From Pseudobdellovibrionaceae bacterium (GTDB lineage: Bacteria; Bdellovibrionota; Bdellovibrionia; Bdellovibrionales; UBA1609), in NCBI GenBank assembly GCA_020635055.1, contig JACKAN010000006.1, positions 1-64,000 of the forward strand: DNA of 64,000 nucleotides, read 5' to 3'. Below, in pieces: positions 33,963 through 43,637 of this stretch; the stretch's first letter is position 1; every line of letters begins with the position of its first letter. Both the position numbers and the translations under genes were made by a program. The notes below the pieces were generated by a model that saw only the letters and a list, made by a program, of their open reading frames with translations, made no database searches and was not told the origin of the DNA.

Positions 33963-34487
33963 ATGCCAATGATCGGTCAGCCCGCACCCCAATTTACATG
34001 CCAAGCCGTCGTCGATGGAGGAGATTTTAAAGAAATCAGTTTGTCTGATTATAAGGGTAAGTGGGTAGTCCTTTTCTTTTACCCCCTAGATTTCACTTTT
34101 GTCTGTCCTACAGAAATCACTCAATTCAGAGATCACCTGCCAGAATTCAAAGAAAATGGTGCCGAAGTTTTAGGATGCAGCATTGACTCTGTTCATTCAC
34201 ACAAACGTTGGATCAAAGATGATCTTGGTGATTTAGGTTACCCCTTGTTGAGTGATGTAACTAAACAAGTTGCCAGAGATTATGGTGTCCTTTTACAAGA
34301 ATCTGGAATTGCCACCCGAGGAACTTATATCATTGATCCTGAAGGATCTATTCAATATATGGGCATCCACAATCTGAATGTGGGCCGTGATGCACAAGAA
34401 ATTTTAAGAGTTCTATCCGCTTTAAAAACTGGAGAGCTTTGTGGTGCCGGATGGAAAAAAGGCACTAAATTTGTTAAAGCTGATTAA
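33963..34487 (+). CDS. Typical 2-Cys peroxiredoxin (AhpC/Prx1 group)
   Basis: Thiol peroxidase of 174 aa. The peroxidatic Cys is C48 in DFTFVCPTE; the resolving Cys is about C160 in GELCGAGW, where most relatives have VCPAGW. AAGGAG lies seven bases before the ATG. Electrons may come from thioredoxin through the TrxB encoded at 8 kb, or from an AhpF that is not present here. A hairpin beyond the stop could end the transcript. Confidence 0.92.
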   Translation: MPMIGQPAPQFTCQAVVDGGDFKEISLSDYKGKWVVLFFYPLDFTFVCPTEITQFRDHLPEFKENGAEVLGCSIDSVHSHKRWIKDDLGDLGYPLLSDVTKQVARDYGVLLQESGIATRGTYIIDPEGSIQYMGIHNLNVGRDAQEILRVLSALKTGELCGAGWKKGTKFVKAD

Positions 34488-34538
34488 TTTGTAACAAAAA
34501 TCATACTTTAATTGTTTTATAGTACTTAAAAAAACTAA

Positions 34539-34590
34539 ACCCACATCTAAAGATGTGGGTAATAGTAAGACTTAAAAAGTGCGCTTTTTT
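34539..34590 (+). terminator. Two hairpins downstream of the peroxiredoxin gene
   Basis: The first hairpin, ACCCACATCT-AA-AGATGTGGGT (34539-34560), is a perfect 10-bp stem with no T-run on the + strand but an A-run before it, so it would look intrinsic on the minus strand. The second, AAAAAG-TGCG-CTTTTT (34574-34589), is followed by T-rich sequence and looks like a weak + strand intrinsic terminator. Confidence 0.5.
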
Positions 34591-34681
34591 ATTTAATTCA
34601 TTATTCAAATTAAGTAGTTGAATGAGTGAGACTTAAGTCCTGATTCTTAAAGAAAATATCCTAATCTTCCGAAAAAAATAT

Positions 34682-36574
34682 ATGACTAGATCCAAAGATG
34701 ATCCAAACAAAAAAACAGCAAGAGATGCTCTTTTACATCTCAGTCAAACTAAGCCACGCAGTAAAATTAATAAGGATATTTACTCAGCCCTCGATCAATT
34801 GAATGGAACACATCCTTGGCAAAAAGTAATGCCTGAGGGTCACCTTTCATATCCCGTCCGTGAGCTCAATGAGGGAAAAGTCGCTTACTTTAATTACAAT
34901 CTTGCTAAAGAAATGGGAATTATTTCTAAGGATCACCCGGAAAAATTAAATAAAAAGTTAGAAGAGAAATTACTTTCCACTTTTAGTCTCAGAATAATTA
35001 ATGAGTACGATCAATTACAAAAAGAGAAATATCCTGAAAAATTAATTAAGCCCAATAAATATATGGCAACAAGATATTTACAACTTCAACACACTAATAA
35101 AAAAGGTGAAACTTCAGGAGACGGTCGCTGTATATGGAACGGTACAATTGTTTATAAAGGACTTACCTGGGATATCTCTAGCCGTGGAACTGGAGTTACA
35201 GCCTTGGCCCCTGGTGCCGTGGAAGCTGGAAAACCCTTAAAATCAGGAAATACAGATCAAGGATACGGCTGTGGTTTAGCAGAAATTGATGAACTCTACT
35301 CGGCAGCAATTATGGCAGAGATTTTCTATCTCAATGGCATTGAAACAGAAAGAGTTTTAGCCATTATAGATCTTGGTGGAGGCATAGGAATTGGTGTAAG
35401 AGCTAGTTTAAATTTGATTAGACCTGCTCATTTATTTATGTACCTCAAACAAGAAAATTATGACGCTTTAAAAAGAGGAACTGATTATTTAATACTTCGG
35501 CAATTACAAAATAAGAAATGGAATTTTAAGTATCAAAATTCAAATAAATACAAACTCATGTTGAATGAAATAGTCTGTTCTTTTGCAAAATTTGTTGCCA
35601 GACTTGAAAGAGATTATATTTTTGCCTGGCTGGATTGGGATGGCGACAATGTGTTAGCTACTGCGGGAATTATTGATTATGGCAGTGTTAGACAATTTGG
35701 TTTGAGACATGATCAATACAGATATGATGATGTAGAAAGGTTTTCAACTAACTTAAACGAACAAAAAGCTAAAGCTCGCCAAATGATTCAAGTTTTTATT
35801 CAACTTGTAGATTATCTGCAAAGTAAAAAAAGAAGCTCATTAGATACATTTAAAAACCATCAGGAGTTAAAGAAATTTGATCAGATTTATGAAGAAGAGA
35901 AGCGAAAACTTTTCTTGAAGCAGCTAGGATTTAAAGATACCAACTTAGATAATCTTCTACAATCCAATAAGTCGCTTGTAGATCGTCTTTTTTCTGAATT
36001 TGAAAAACTTGAAAAGCTAAAAACAAAGAAAAAGATGGGCAAAGTTGCAGATGGCATTAATCGACCTGCGATTTTAAATATGAGAAAGTTTATAAATTTT
36101 GTTTTAAAACAACTCATTGAAAACTACGAACAAAATTTCTCCATAGAAGATCTCTATTTAGAAATTCTTTCTGAAGATCACAGCATCCAAAATGATTATA
36201 AAATTACACAAAGTTTAATCAAAAAAATGGAGCAAGTTATAATTGATTATAAGGCTTTGATTGATATCGCCAGTGGGCCTTTACAAAGACGCCCCTTGTT
36301 TTTGGCCAGCTTATATGCCAGGAGTCAAAATATAAACAGTGAGAATCGTGTCACTGGAAATGCACTTCTTTATATAGTAAATGAAATACTCGAAAATCGT
36401 GCCCAAGGCCTTAAACTTGAAGAGATTCAAAAAATCATTGATAATTTTATTGCCAATCAGGCACCTACTCAAGTTCAACAAAAACCGAATAAAAAAAGCT
36501 TAAGGACACAAAAGAGCAAATCTTTGATGAAGCTAGTCAATGAAATTGCAGAGTCCTACAATGAAGACATTTAA
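34682..36574 (+). CDS. Divergent SelO/YdiU-like pseudokinase-fold protein
   Basis: A 630-aa protein. Several segments align in order with SelO/YdiU (UPF0061) AMPylases: SGDGRCIWNG (LGDGRA), WDISSRGTGVTALAP (WDLQLKGAGxTPYSR), ELYSAAIMAEIFYLNGIETERV (SIREYLxSEAMxALGIPTTRAL), WDGDNVLATAGIIDYGSV (NTDNMSxxGxTIDYGPF). The usual catalytic Lys of QLKGAG is replaced by Arg in SSRGTG. The metal-binding Asn/Asp pair appears as DGDN and the D of IDYG is kept. SelO transfers AMP to proteins in oxidative-stress responses; activity here is uncertain because of the changed residue. The gene follows peroxiredoxin. Confidence 0.72.
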   Translation: MTRSKDDPNKKTARDALLHLSQTKPRSKINKDIYSALDQLNGTHPWQKVMPEGHLSYPVRELNEGKVAYFNYNLAKEMGIISKDHPEKLNKKLEEKLLSTFSLRIINEYDQLQKEKYPEKLIKPNKYMATRYLQLQHTNKKGETSGDGRCIWNGTIVYKGLTWDISSRGTGVTALAPGAVEAGKPLKSGNTDQGYGCGLAEIDELYSAAIMAEIFYLNGIETERVLAIIDLGGGIGIGVRASLNLIRPAHLFMYLKQENYDALKRGTDYLILRQLQNKKWNFKYQNSNKYKLMLNEIVCSFAKFVARLERDYIFAWLDWDGDNVLATAGIIDYGSVRQFGLRHDQYRYDDVERFSTNLNEQKAKARQMIQVFIQLVDYLQSKKRSSLDTFKNHQELKKFDQIYEEEKRKLFLKQLGFKDTNLDNLLQSNKSLVDRLFSEFEKLEKLKTKKKMGKVADGINRPAILNMRKFINFVLKQLIENYEQNFSIEDLYLEILSEDHSIQNDYKITQSLIKKMEQVIIDYKALIDIASGPLQRRPLFLASLYARSQNINSENRVTGNALLYIVNEILENRAQGLKLEEIQKIIDNFIANQAPTQVQQKPNKKSLRTQKSKSLMKLVNEIAESYNEDI

Positions 36575-36659
36575 GTAAATAGCCATTTATTGCTTTTTCA
36601 ATATTGCCAATGATAGGATTACTTATCTATTCGCGTTAATTACTCTCTTGGAGAAACTT

Positions 36660-37643
36660 ATGTTTATTGTCACCGGTGCCAACGGTTTTATTGGTAGTCA
36701 GATGGTACAAAAATTAAATGAATGTAATATTGAAAATATTATTTGTGTAGATCACATATCACCCGCAGAGCGTCCACAGCCCTTAAAGGGGGCACGTTAT
36801 AATTCTTTTATTAAACCCGATTCATTATTTGATTTTATAAAATCTAAAGCCACCGAGATTCAATGCATATTTCATATGGGTGCCTGTAGTGATACGCAAG
36901 AATTAGACATTAGCTTTTTAAATAAAAATAATACTGAATATACAAATCAATTGTTTGAAATCTGCACCAAATACAGGAATTGCACTTTAATTTATGCTAG
37001 TAGTGGAGCCGTCTATGGACAAGGAGACCAAGGGTTTTCAGATAATACGGACCCAGAAAATCTGATGCCTTTAAACCCCTACGGTTGGTCAAAATTGAAT
37101 ACCGATAGATGGGCACTAGAGCAACCTCGCCAGCCTGAAAGATGGTATGGCCTACGTTTTTTTAATGTGTATGGTCCTAATGAGTATCACAAAAAAAATA
37201 TGAGATCTGTAGTTCATAAAGCCTATCACCAAATTAAAGACACTGGAAGATTGAAACTTTTTAAGTCTCTCCATCCTCAATATGAAGATGGAAAGCAAAT
37301 GCGTGATTTTATATATGTAAAAGATGTTGTTGATTGGATGTGGCAATTATATAATTCCAAACATGTTCTCCCTGGCATTTATAATATGGGATATGGCCGA
37401 GCTCGTACATGGCTGGATTTAGCAAATGCAATTTTTGAGAATATGCAAAGACCGATTAACATAGAGTGGATTGATATACCCAATGATTTAAAGGAGCGCT
37501 ATCAGTATTTTACTGAGGCAAAAATGAAAAAATTCCTTAGCCAAGCTATGCCTTCACCACGATGGTCCTTAGAAGAAGGAGTTGAGGATTATATTAAAAA
37601 TTATTTAGATAAAGGTGATTCAGATGACGGAACCATTGGCTAA
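36660..37643 (+). CDS. hldD: ADP-L-glycero-D-manno-heptose 6-epimerase
   Basis: Extended SDR epimerase that finishes the ADP-heptose precursor of the LPS inner core. The NADP site is VTGANGFIGS, followed by FHMGACSDT, ASSGAVYG, the YxxxK in NPYGWSK and RFFNVYGPNEYHK, which is specific to HldD. ATG 36660 follows TTGGAGA; a TTG at 36648 is an alternative. About 327 aa, normal. No other heptose genes are adjacent. It overlaps phhA by 20 bp. Confidence 0.9.
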   Translation: MFIVTGANGFIGSQMVQKLNECNIENIICVDHISPAERPQPLKGARYNSFIKPDSLFDFIKSKATEIQCIFHMGACSDTQELDISFLNKNNTEYTNQLFEICTKYRNCTLIYASSGAVYGQGDQGFSDNTDPENLMPLNPYGWSKLNTDRWALEQPRQPERWYGLRFFNVYGPNEYHKKNMRSVVHKAYHQIKDTGRLKLFKSLHPQYEDGKQMRDFIYVKDVVDWMWQLYNSKHVLPGIYNMGYGRARTWLDLANAIFENMQRPINIEWIDIPNDLKERYQYFTEAKMKKFLSQAMPSPRWSLEEGVEDYIKNYLDKGDSDDGTIG

Positions 37644-39345
37644 AAATTTAGAAATTGTGCCTATTCATTTAAGAAAATTCGTAGTCGATCAAAATTACCA
37701 ACGCTATACACCTGAAGACCAAGCTGTGTGGAGATTTATATTAAGCCATCTCACTCAATTTTTGTCAGAAAATGCACACCCCTGTTATATGGATGGTTTA
37801 AAAAAAACGGGTATTACTTTAGATAGAATTCCGAAAATAAAAGATATTGATCAGAACCTTAAAACATTTGGTTGGAGAGCTATTCCTGTTAGTGGTTTTA
37901 TACCACCAGCCGCTTTTATGGAGTTTCAGAGTCAAGGATTTTTGCCTATTGCCTCTGACATGAGGACCTTAGAACATATCCTCTATACACCGGCACCGGA
38001 TATCGTTCACGAGGCCGCAGGTCATGCACCAATATTAGTTGATCCAGGCTTTTCTGATTATCTTCGTAAATATGCTCAAATTGCAAATAAGGCAATTATG
38101 AGTTATCAAGATCTTCATCAATATGAACTCATTAGGAATCTCAGTGATTTAAAAGAATCGCCACTTTCTACACCGCAAGAAATCAAATTAATAGAAAATG
38201 AATTGAGTGAACACAATTTGCAAATGAGCTTTACCTCAGAAGCTGGCTTTTTGAGTCGTATGAATTGGTGGACAGCAGAGTACGGATTGATCGGCGACTT
38301 GAAAAATCCAAAAATTTTTGGTGCTGGATTACTTTCTTCTCTCAGTGAATCTAGAGGCTGCCTCCAACCAGAGGTCAAGAAAATACCTCTGTCTGTTGAT
38401 TGCATTCATTTTAGTTATGATATTACAGAACCTCAACCTCAGCTATTTGTAACTCCCAATTTCGAAACGTTAAGTCTTGTATTGGATGATTTTTCTAAAC
38501 AACTTTCCTTTCGACAAGGTGGAAAATTCGGTTTGGACAAAGCCATTCAGGCTAAAACAGTGAACACCATTGAGTTGGATAGTGGACTGCAGATCTCAGG
38601 AATTTTTTCTGATTACATAATGCAAAATGACACAATTGTCTTCGTCAAAACAACTGGACCCACTCAATTAAGCATTAACAATAAAGAACTCCATGGACAT
38701 AATAAAAATTATCATATTCATGGCTACAGCACTCCACTGGGTCCTGTGCACAAAATAAACAAATGTCTGTCACTAGCTTCGAAGTCGGAATTACGTTCTT
38801 TAGGTCTGGTTAAAGGCTCTATGGCTTCATTCAATTATCAATCGGGTGTGTCTGTAAATGGGCGTGTTGTTGACTTACTAGAAAACCATAAAAATTTATT
38901 TGTAATTTCACTCGAAGAAACAACTGTAAAATTAGGAGATCAGGTGCTCTTCTCACCTGATTGGGGAACTTTTGATTTGGCTGTGGGTAGTGAAATCTCT
39001 TCGGTTTTTGGTGGCGCTTCAGATCGAATCAGTTATGGCGAACTGGAAGAAGACTTTAACGCCAAGACCATACCTACAAGAAACTATTCGGAACAAGAAA
39101 AAATAAAACATAAAATATATACTGAACTCGAATGCTTAAAGAAATCTTCTAATGTTCAAGACTCAATAACAAAAATACTTATTGATCACCAAGATTCTCT
39201 TAATTGGTTGATGCTAAATGAAATCTTGTCTTATGCAGTGAGTTTAAAAATAAACAGCAAATTTAAAGAATCAATTATAAATAAATTAAAGGATTTAGAA
39301 TTAACTGACAACGAAAGACAATGCTTAAATTTGTCTTTATCCTGA
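37624..39345 (+). CDS. phhA: Phenylalanine 4-hydroxylase, long form
   Basis: Pterin- and iron-dependent enzyme converting phenylalanine to tyrosine. The iron ligands are H129 and H134 in HEAAGH and E219 in WWTAEYGLIG. The start at 37624 is preferred over 37615 because AAAGGTG is six bases upstream. The catalytic domain fills the first ~290 residues; a further ~280 residues follow. Similar-length forms exist in Bacillus, while classic proteobacterial PhhA is ~280 aa. It feeds the homogentisate pathway encoded at 46-48 kb. No pterin dehydratase (PhhB) seen. Confidence 0.88.
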   Translation: MTEPLAKNLEIVPIHLRKFVVDQNYQRYTPEDQAVWRFILSHLTQFLSENAHPCYMDGLKKTGITLDRIPKIKDIDQNLKTFGWRAIPVSGFIPPAAFMEFQSQGFLPIASDMRTLEHILYTPAPDIVHEAAGHAPILVDPGFSDYLRKYAQIANKAIMSYQDLHQYELIRNLSDLKESPLSTPQEIKLIENELSEHNLQMSFTSEAGFLSRMNWWTAEYGLIGDLKNPKIFGAGLLSSLSESRGCLQPEVKKIPLSVDCIHFSYDITEPQPQLFVTPNFETLSLVLDDFSKQLSFRQGGKFGLDKAIQAKTVNTIELDSGLQISGIFSDYIMQNDTIVFVKTTGPTQLSINNKELHGHNKNYHIHGYSTPLGPVHKINKCLSLASKSELRSLGLVKGSMASFNYQSGVSVNGRVVDLLENHKNLFVISLEETTVKLGDQVLFSPDWGTFDLAVGSEISSVFGGASDRISYGELEEDFNAKTIPTRNYSEQEKIKHKIYTELECLKKSSNVQDSITKILIDHQDSLNWLMLNEILSYAVSLKINSKFKESIINKLKDLELTDNERQCLNLSLS

Positions 39346-41271
39346 CTTCTTTTTATTAAAGATCCCAGATATTATGGAGGTTACATCCCCGGTAAGAAAG
39401 TCCGTTCCCTTTTTCTTACTCTTATCCTTACTCCTCAATAAAGCCAACTCTCTTCGCGCACTCAAAAAACTCTTATCAAATTCTAAGGATCGATTAAAAA
39501 ACTTTTCTGCATCTTCATGTTTTCTCTCCATGTTACAGATGAGTCCAAAAACAAAATGATAAAGTGAATTCTGTCTGTTCTCTGCATCAAATTCCTCAAG
39601 TTCTGATTTATATTCATGAATCTTTGTCTTAAATTTTTCAGGGTCCACCTTAGCCATAGCCCAGATTGTACATAATCTCAAATTAAGACTAGAATATAAG
39701 GTACCAGCCTCAATCAGCATATCCAATGCTTCGTGATACTGTGACCTTTCCAAAGACACAAGAGCTTTGTCCTTTAAATCCTCACCTTTTATTTGTGCCT
39801 TAGCTTCTTTTTCCTTTAAGGTATTCATTAACTGAAGCCTCTTCTCGGTATTTGATAATATGGAATAGGCTTCACTAAGAATAGAGTAGACTCTGTTATT
39901 TAAATCTACCAATTCTTTACTCGCATTTTTTGGCAGTTTATCTGGATGATTTGCTCGTGCAAACTCTTTGTATATTTTTTCCACTTCGGTAACAGACGGA
40001 TTTTTTTTACTTCCAAAATATTGAAAAACCTCGAAAGGGTTCTTGTCAGTAATTTTATCTAAAATACTTTGATACCTTTTTGAGGGGTCTAAAGAACTCT
40101 TATCTTTCATTTCTTCAGAAAAATGAGCCAAGCGATTAACAATTAAAAAAAAGGCCAGTCTAAGTATTTTCTCTTTTGAGTTATCGTTAATAAGTGTAGA
40201 TAAAGAAGCCCCGTCTTTAAATTTCCCCAATAATTCTTCGTCTTCTGCATTTAGGTTTTTAAGGCTTGTGCTTTTTTGAAAGTCAGAGGTCACAGCTAGA
40301 CTGTGGTTCATCCAGTTATCGAAAAAAGTTTCTAAAAAATCAGCGTGAACTATGTCATTGCAAAGCTCATAATTTAGAAAATCAAAATTTTCTTTATTTA
40401 TATAAATGTCGGATTTCTCAATATCTTTGTTTTCAATGAAACTAACATTGACTTTTTTTGATCCAACAAGTCTTTTGTAGTCTTCAAGAATTTTGTCTAT
40501 TTTTATAAATCTTGCCATATGCGGGCTAATTAGGTTTTCAGAAACTAGAAACCCAATGGGGTTTCTCTTATCAATTGTACTCAGCATATTAGAGGCATCA
40601 GACACAGATACCAAGCCCATTTTTGATATTAATGCAGCAATTTCTTTTACATTCTTGAGAGTATCTACATCAATTATTTTTCCTTCAAACATAGTGAAAC
40701 CAAAAAGTTTTTTATTAGAGTCTGTAATATTTAAATATCCAGACAGCTTAGATTGCATTAAAACATTAAAAATTAAAATCAAATCTAAGCCCACAATGTT
40801 TTCAAGATAATCCAAAGACTTCTTGCTCTCTCTGTTAGTAAGTTCCAGCTTGGTTAAAAGTGACTCTAGAGATCCACCCTTGTAATCAAGTAGTGGACTT
40901 AACAAACTGTTTATCTTTGCTAGTAAGGCGGCTGTGTCAAAGGGTTTAGTTAAAAACTCAATAGCTCCCGATTTCTTTAAAGCCTCATCCGCAAATTGTT
41001 CGTCACGAAAAACTCCACTAATTAATAAAATAGGCACCCCTTTTAAATTAGATGACAAAAGCTGTTTAGCTAAATCTATTCCATTAATAATCGGTAACAT
41101 ACAATCTATAATTGCTAAATTAAAAGTTTTTAGTCTAACTACACTGTTTGCTTCTTGCGGTGTCGCCACTGCTGAGACTTTAAAGCCAGATCTTTCAATA
41201 AGTTCTTTTAAAACCTTCAAAACAGAGGGATCATCATCAACAATGAGAATGTGAATATCACTTTTTTTCAT
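39337..41271 (-). CDS. Receiver-DUF4388-like-DnaJ-TPR signalling protein
   Basis: A 644-aa multidomain protein. Residues ~5-125 are a receiver (DDDP; phospho-acceptor D56 in AIIDCMLP; switch Lys in LTKPF). Residues ~160-290 resemble the DUF4388/PATAN region (MQSKLSGYLNI, FTMFEGKIIDV). Residues ~411-480 are a J domain with HPD at 442-444 (ANHPDKLP). TPR-like helices follow to ~620 (EDAEKFFNRSLEFDKSFLSA). Phosphorylation may thus control DnaK recruitment. Last gene of a five-gene signalling operon; 9-bp overlap with convergent phhA. Confidence 0.82.
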   Translation of the reverse strand: MKKSDIHILIVDDDPSVLKVLKELIERSGFKVSAVATPQEANSVVRLKTFNLAIIDCMLPIINGIDLAKQLLSSNLKGVPILLISGVFRDEQFADEALKKSGAIEFLTKPFDTAALLAKINSLLSPLLDYKGGSLESLLTKLELTNRESKKSLDYLENIVGLDLILIFNVLMQSKLSGYLNITDSNKKLFGFTMFEGKIIDVDTLKNVKEIAALISKMGLVSVSDASNMLSTIDKRNPIGFLVSENLISPHMARFIKIDKILEDYKRLVGSKKVNVSFIENKDIEKSDIYINKENFDFLNYELCNDIVHADFLETFFDNWMNHSLAVTSDFQKSTSLKNLNAEDEELLGKFKDGASLSTLINDNSKEKILRLAFFLIVNRLAHFSEEMKDKSSLDPSKRYQSILDKITDKNPFEVFQYFGSKKNPSVTEVEKIYKEFARANHPDKLPKNASKELVDLNNRVYSILSEAYSILSNTEKRLQLMNTLKEKEAKAQIKGEDLKDKALVSLERSQYHEALDMLIEAGTLYSSLNLRLCTIWAMAKVDPEKFKTKIHEYKSELEEFDAENRQNSLYHFVFGLICNMERKHEDAEKFFNRSLEFDKSFLSARRELALLRSKDKSKKKGTDFLTGDVTSIISGIFNKKKSG

Positions 41272-41309
41272 ATCTATTTATTTATCGGAAAAAGTAGTGT
41301 GATAGTTAA

Positions 41310-41714
41310 CTAGGACTTATGCTTTTTCCAAGCTTCATCTAGACGTTTGGTCAGAGTTTCAACACTGAATGGTTTTACTATATAACTACTGACCCCATTC
41401 ATAGCTGCCTGTATAACAGCACCTTTCTCACTTTCTGTTGTTATCAATAGAAAAGGAAGGACTTTAAATTTTTCAGTTTCGCGCACCATTTTTAAAAAAT
41501 CTAACCCACTTAGTCCTGGCATGTTTAAATCTGAGAGAATCAAATTAAAAGGAGTGCCTTTGTCTTCTTCAGAATTGAGCTTCATAAAAGCATCATTAAC
41601 ATTTTCAGAAGTTGTTATACTTTTAAATCCCAATTTTTTTAGACTATCAAAAATAAGTTGTCTGTGATTTAGAGAGTCATCAACCACTAATATTTTAGTA
41701 TCTCTATCAAACAC
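41310..41714 (-). CDS. CheY-like single-domain response regulator
   Basis: A 134-aa receiver with acidic DDS near residue 12, phospho-acceptor D62 in ILSDLNMPGLSG, Thr/Ser in LITTES and switch Lys in YIVKPF. No output domain. It lies 12 bp downstream of the CheA-like kinase gene and is the most likely direct phosphate acceptor. The next gene (receiver-DnaJ) is 38 bp further down. A motor-binding role is possible but no other chemotaxis genes are here. Confidence 0.9.
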   Translation of the reverse strand: MFDRDTKILVVDDSLNHRQLIFDSLKKLGFKSITTSENVNDAFMKLNSEEDKGTPFNLILSDLNMPGLSGLDFLKMVRETEKFKVLPFLLITTESEKGAVIQAAMNGVSSYIVKPFSVETLTKRLDEAWKKHKS

Positions 41715-41726
41715 TTAAGTACCCCT

Positions 41727-43637
41727 CTATGCACTTTTTAACAAATCTTTATTCCGTGATGCCGGCAGTAATATTTCTATTGTAGTCCCTTTTTGTAAAA
41801 CAGAAAAGACTTCTATTTTACCTTCCATTTTCAAGACTTCTGTCTTAACGGCATCCATACCCACACCTCTACCAGAAAACTCTCCAGCTTGGTCTCGCGA
41901 ACTCAAACCAGGCTTAAAAATCTCTTGAAGAATTGAATGGTCATCAATATTTGACCATTTTATTTCTGGATTTTTTTCATTTAGCTTCTTTCTGATTATT
42001 TGTGGATCAATTCCACGACCATCATCAACTATTCTAATCTGGATAAAATCGTCAATAGCTACGATTTTTTTCTTAACAGATATTGTTACACTTCCAAACT
42101 CTGGCTTTCCGCAGTCGAGTCTAACTTGTGGTTCTTCCAATCCATGATCCACAATATTTCTAAAAACATGAACAAAACTTGAAAAAAGGTCAGTATATTC
42201 ATTTGCATCCACTCTTAAATCTTCACCTAAAAAAATTATGGGTCTTATTTTTTTATTTTGTTTAACTGCTACCTGGCTTAAAATACTATTTCCAATTTCT
42301 AATTCAGCAAATATCGATACCTGAGTAAATTCAGACAAAAACTGATCATTAATATTTTTATCTAATCCATATTTTTCAAACAATTTATAATAATGAAAAA
42401 TTTGATCTTTTTGTATTTCTATTTTCTCATGATTATCTGATAAATCTAACAGATTAATTAAATCTTTATTTTTATCTATAAATATTTTATATGCTTCGGA
42501 CAACTCTTGTAAGGCAAATACATAGTCATCTTTCACATCCGAGAGTTCTTTTAATTGTTTATTTCTAGCTAGAGATATAACTTCTTGCAAATTTTTAGTC
42601 TTCTCAAGAATAGAAGAAACAGATAAAGTTGCAGCTTCACCTTCTAAAGTGTGAATTCGTCGAAATATTTCATTCAAATCTAAATGTGCATTAGTTATCT
42701 GTTGACTCAGGTAACCCAAATTTTGTGGAAAAGAGGAAATAAAATTGGTAAACAATTTCCTATGAGTTACAAATTTAACAATCATATTAGCATAAGACTT
42801 TTCATTTTCTAAAGCCACTTGAGCATCTCTTTCTGCCGATCTATCAGTAGCTACGAGCACTAGGTTCTCAACTTTATTATTCTCACTATAAATAGCAAAA
42901 AAATCTAAAGTAATATACTTTCCTTTACTATGAAAAAACTGTTGAGGCCCCAATTCTTTTAAACTTTCAAAAGGCAGAGCTTCAGAAAATACTGCTTTGA
43001 TCCACATTTCAAATTGCTCTTTTTCATTTCCTGTACAATTCAAAACAGTAACAATATTTTTTCCTGAGGGCTTAGATTCTAATACCTCTTCACAAGCTTT
43101 TGTATAAACGCTTAAACAAGTACCTTTTTCATCAAAAACTAAAAAACCTTGACCTAGACTGTTCATGATAGCTTTTAATAGATTATTTGCAGATTTAAGT
43201 TCCAAAGTCCTTTCTTCTACCATTTTCTCTAGGTTTTTTGAATACTGTTCCAACTGTTCTAATTGCAATTTGTATTTCTCATGTAACACTTCTTCCACTG
43301 TGACATCTCTAATTAAAACTATCCAATATTTTTTACTTTTATCAGTAATTGGTGAGATGGTAATTTGCACCTTACCTTTTTGTTCAAGATTATTTGGAAC
43401 ATAAAATTCTAATTCAGTAAGTGGAAAGACTTCTTGTTGTCCCTTATTTCCATTTGGCATGATAAAGAGATCCGCATCTAAAAACTGTATATATTCAAAA
43501 ATTGGACGCCCACGAGTTAATCTTTTTATAGATGATTGACATAGCTTTGCAGCTGCATCATTACAGTATATACAGCTTTTATTTGCATCGACAACAAAAA
43601 CTGAGTCTAACAATACATCCAAGAAACTAAAATCCAT
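41727..43637 (-). CDS. CheA-like histidine kinase with PAS sensors
   Basis: A 636-aa soluble kinase. Residues ~1-115 are PAS-like, followed by a coiled coil (~115-155) and a second PAS (~155-270). An Hpt-like helical segment carries the probable phospho-His H329 in FRRIHTLEGEA. The catalytic ATPase has a CheA-type N box (VFRNIVDHGLEEP, ~491-503), G1 DDGRGID (~538) and G2 GRGVGMDAVK (~589). It lacks a CheW-like regulatory domain, so it is not tied to a receptor array. It abuts the STAS gene with no gap. Two co-encoded receivers are likely targets. Confidence 0.88.
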   Translation of the reverse strand: MDFSFLDVLLDSVFVVDANKSCIYCNDAAAKLCQSSIKRLTRGRPIFEYIQFLDADLFIMPNGNKGQQEVFPLTELEFYVPNNLEQKGKVQITISPITDKSKKYWIVLIRDVTVEEVLHEKYKLQLEQLEQYSKNLEKMVEERTLELKSANNLLKAIMNSLGQGFLVFDEKGTCLSVYTKACEEVLESKPSGKNIVTVLNCTGNEKEQFEMWIKAVFSEALPFESLKELGPQQFFHSKGKYITLDFFAIYSENNKVENLVLVATDRSAERDAQVALENEKSYANMIVKFVTHRKLFTNFISSFPQNLGYLSQQITNAHLDLNEIFRRIHTLEGEAATLSVSSILEKTKNLQEVISLARNKQLKELSDVKDDYVFALQELSEAYKIFIDKNKDLINLLDLSDNHEKIEIQKDQIFHYYKLFEKYGLDKNINDQFLSEFTQVSIFAELEIGNSILSQVAVKQNKKIRPIIFLGEDLRVDANEYTDLFSSFVHVFRNIVDHGLEEPQVRLDCGKPEFGSVTISVKKKIVAIDDFIQIRIVDDGRGIDPQIIRKKLNEKNPEIKWSNIDDHSILQEIFKPGLSSRDQAGEFSGRGVGMDAVKTEVLKMEGKIEVFSVLQKGTTIEILLPASRNKDLLKSA

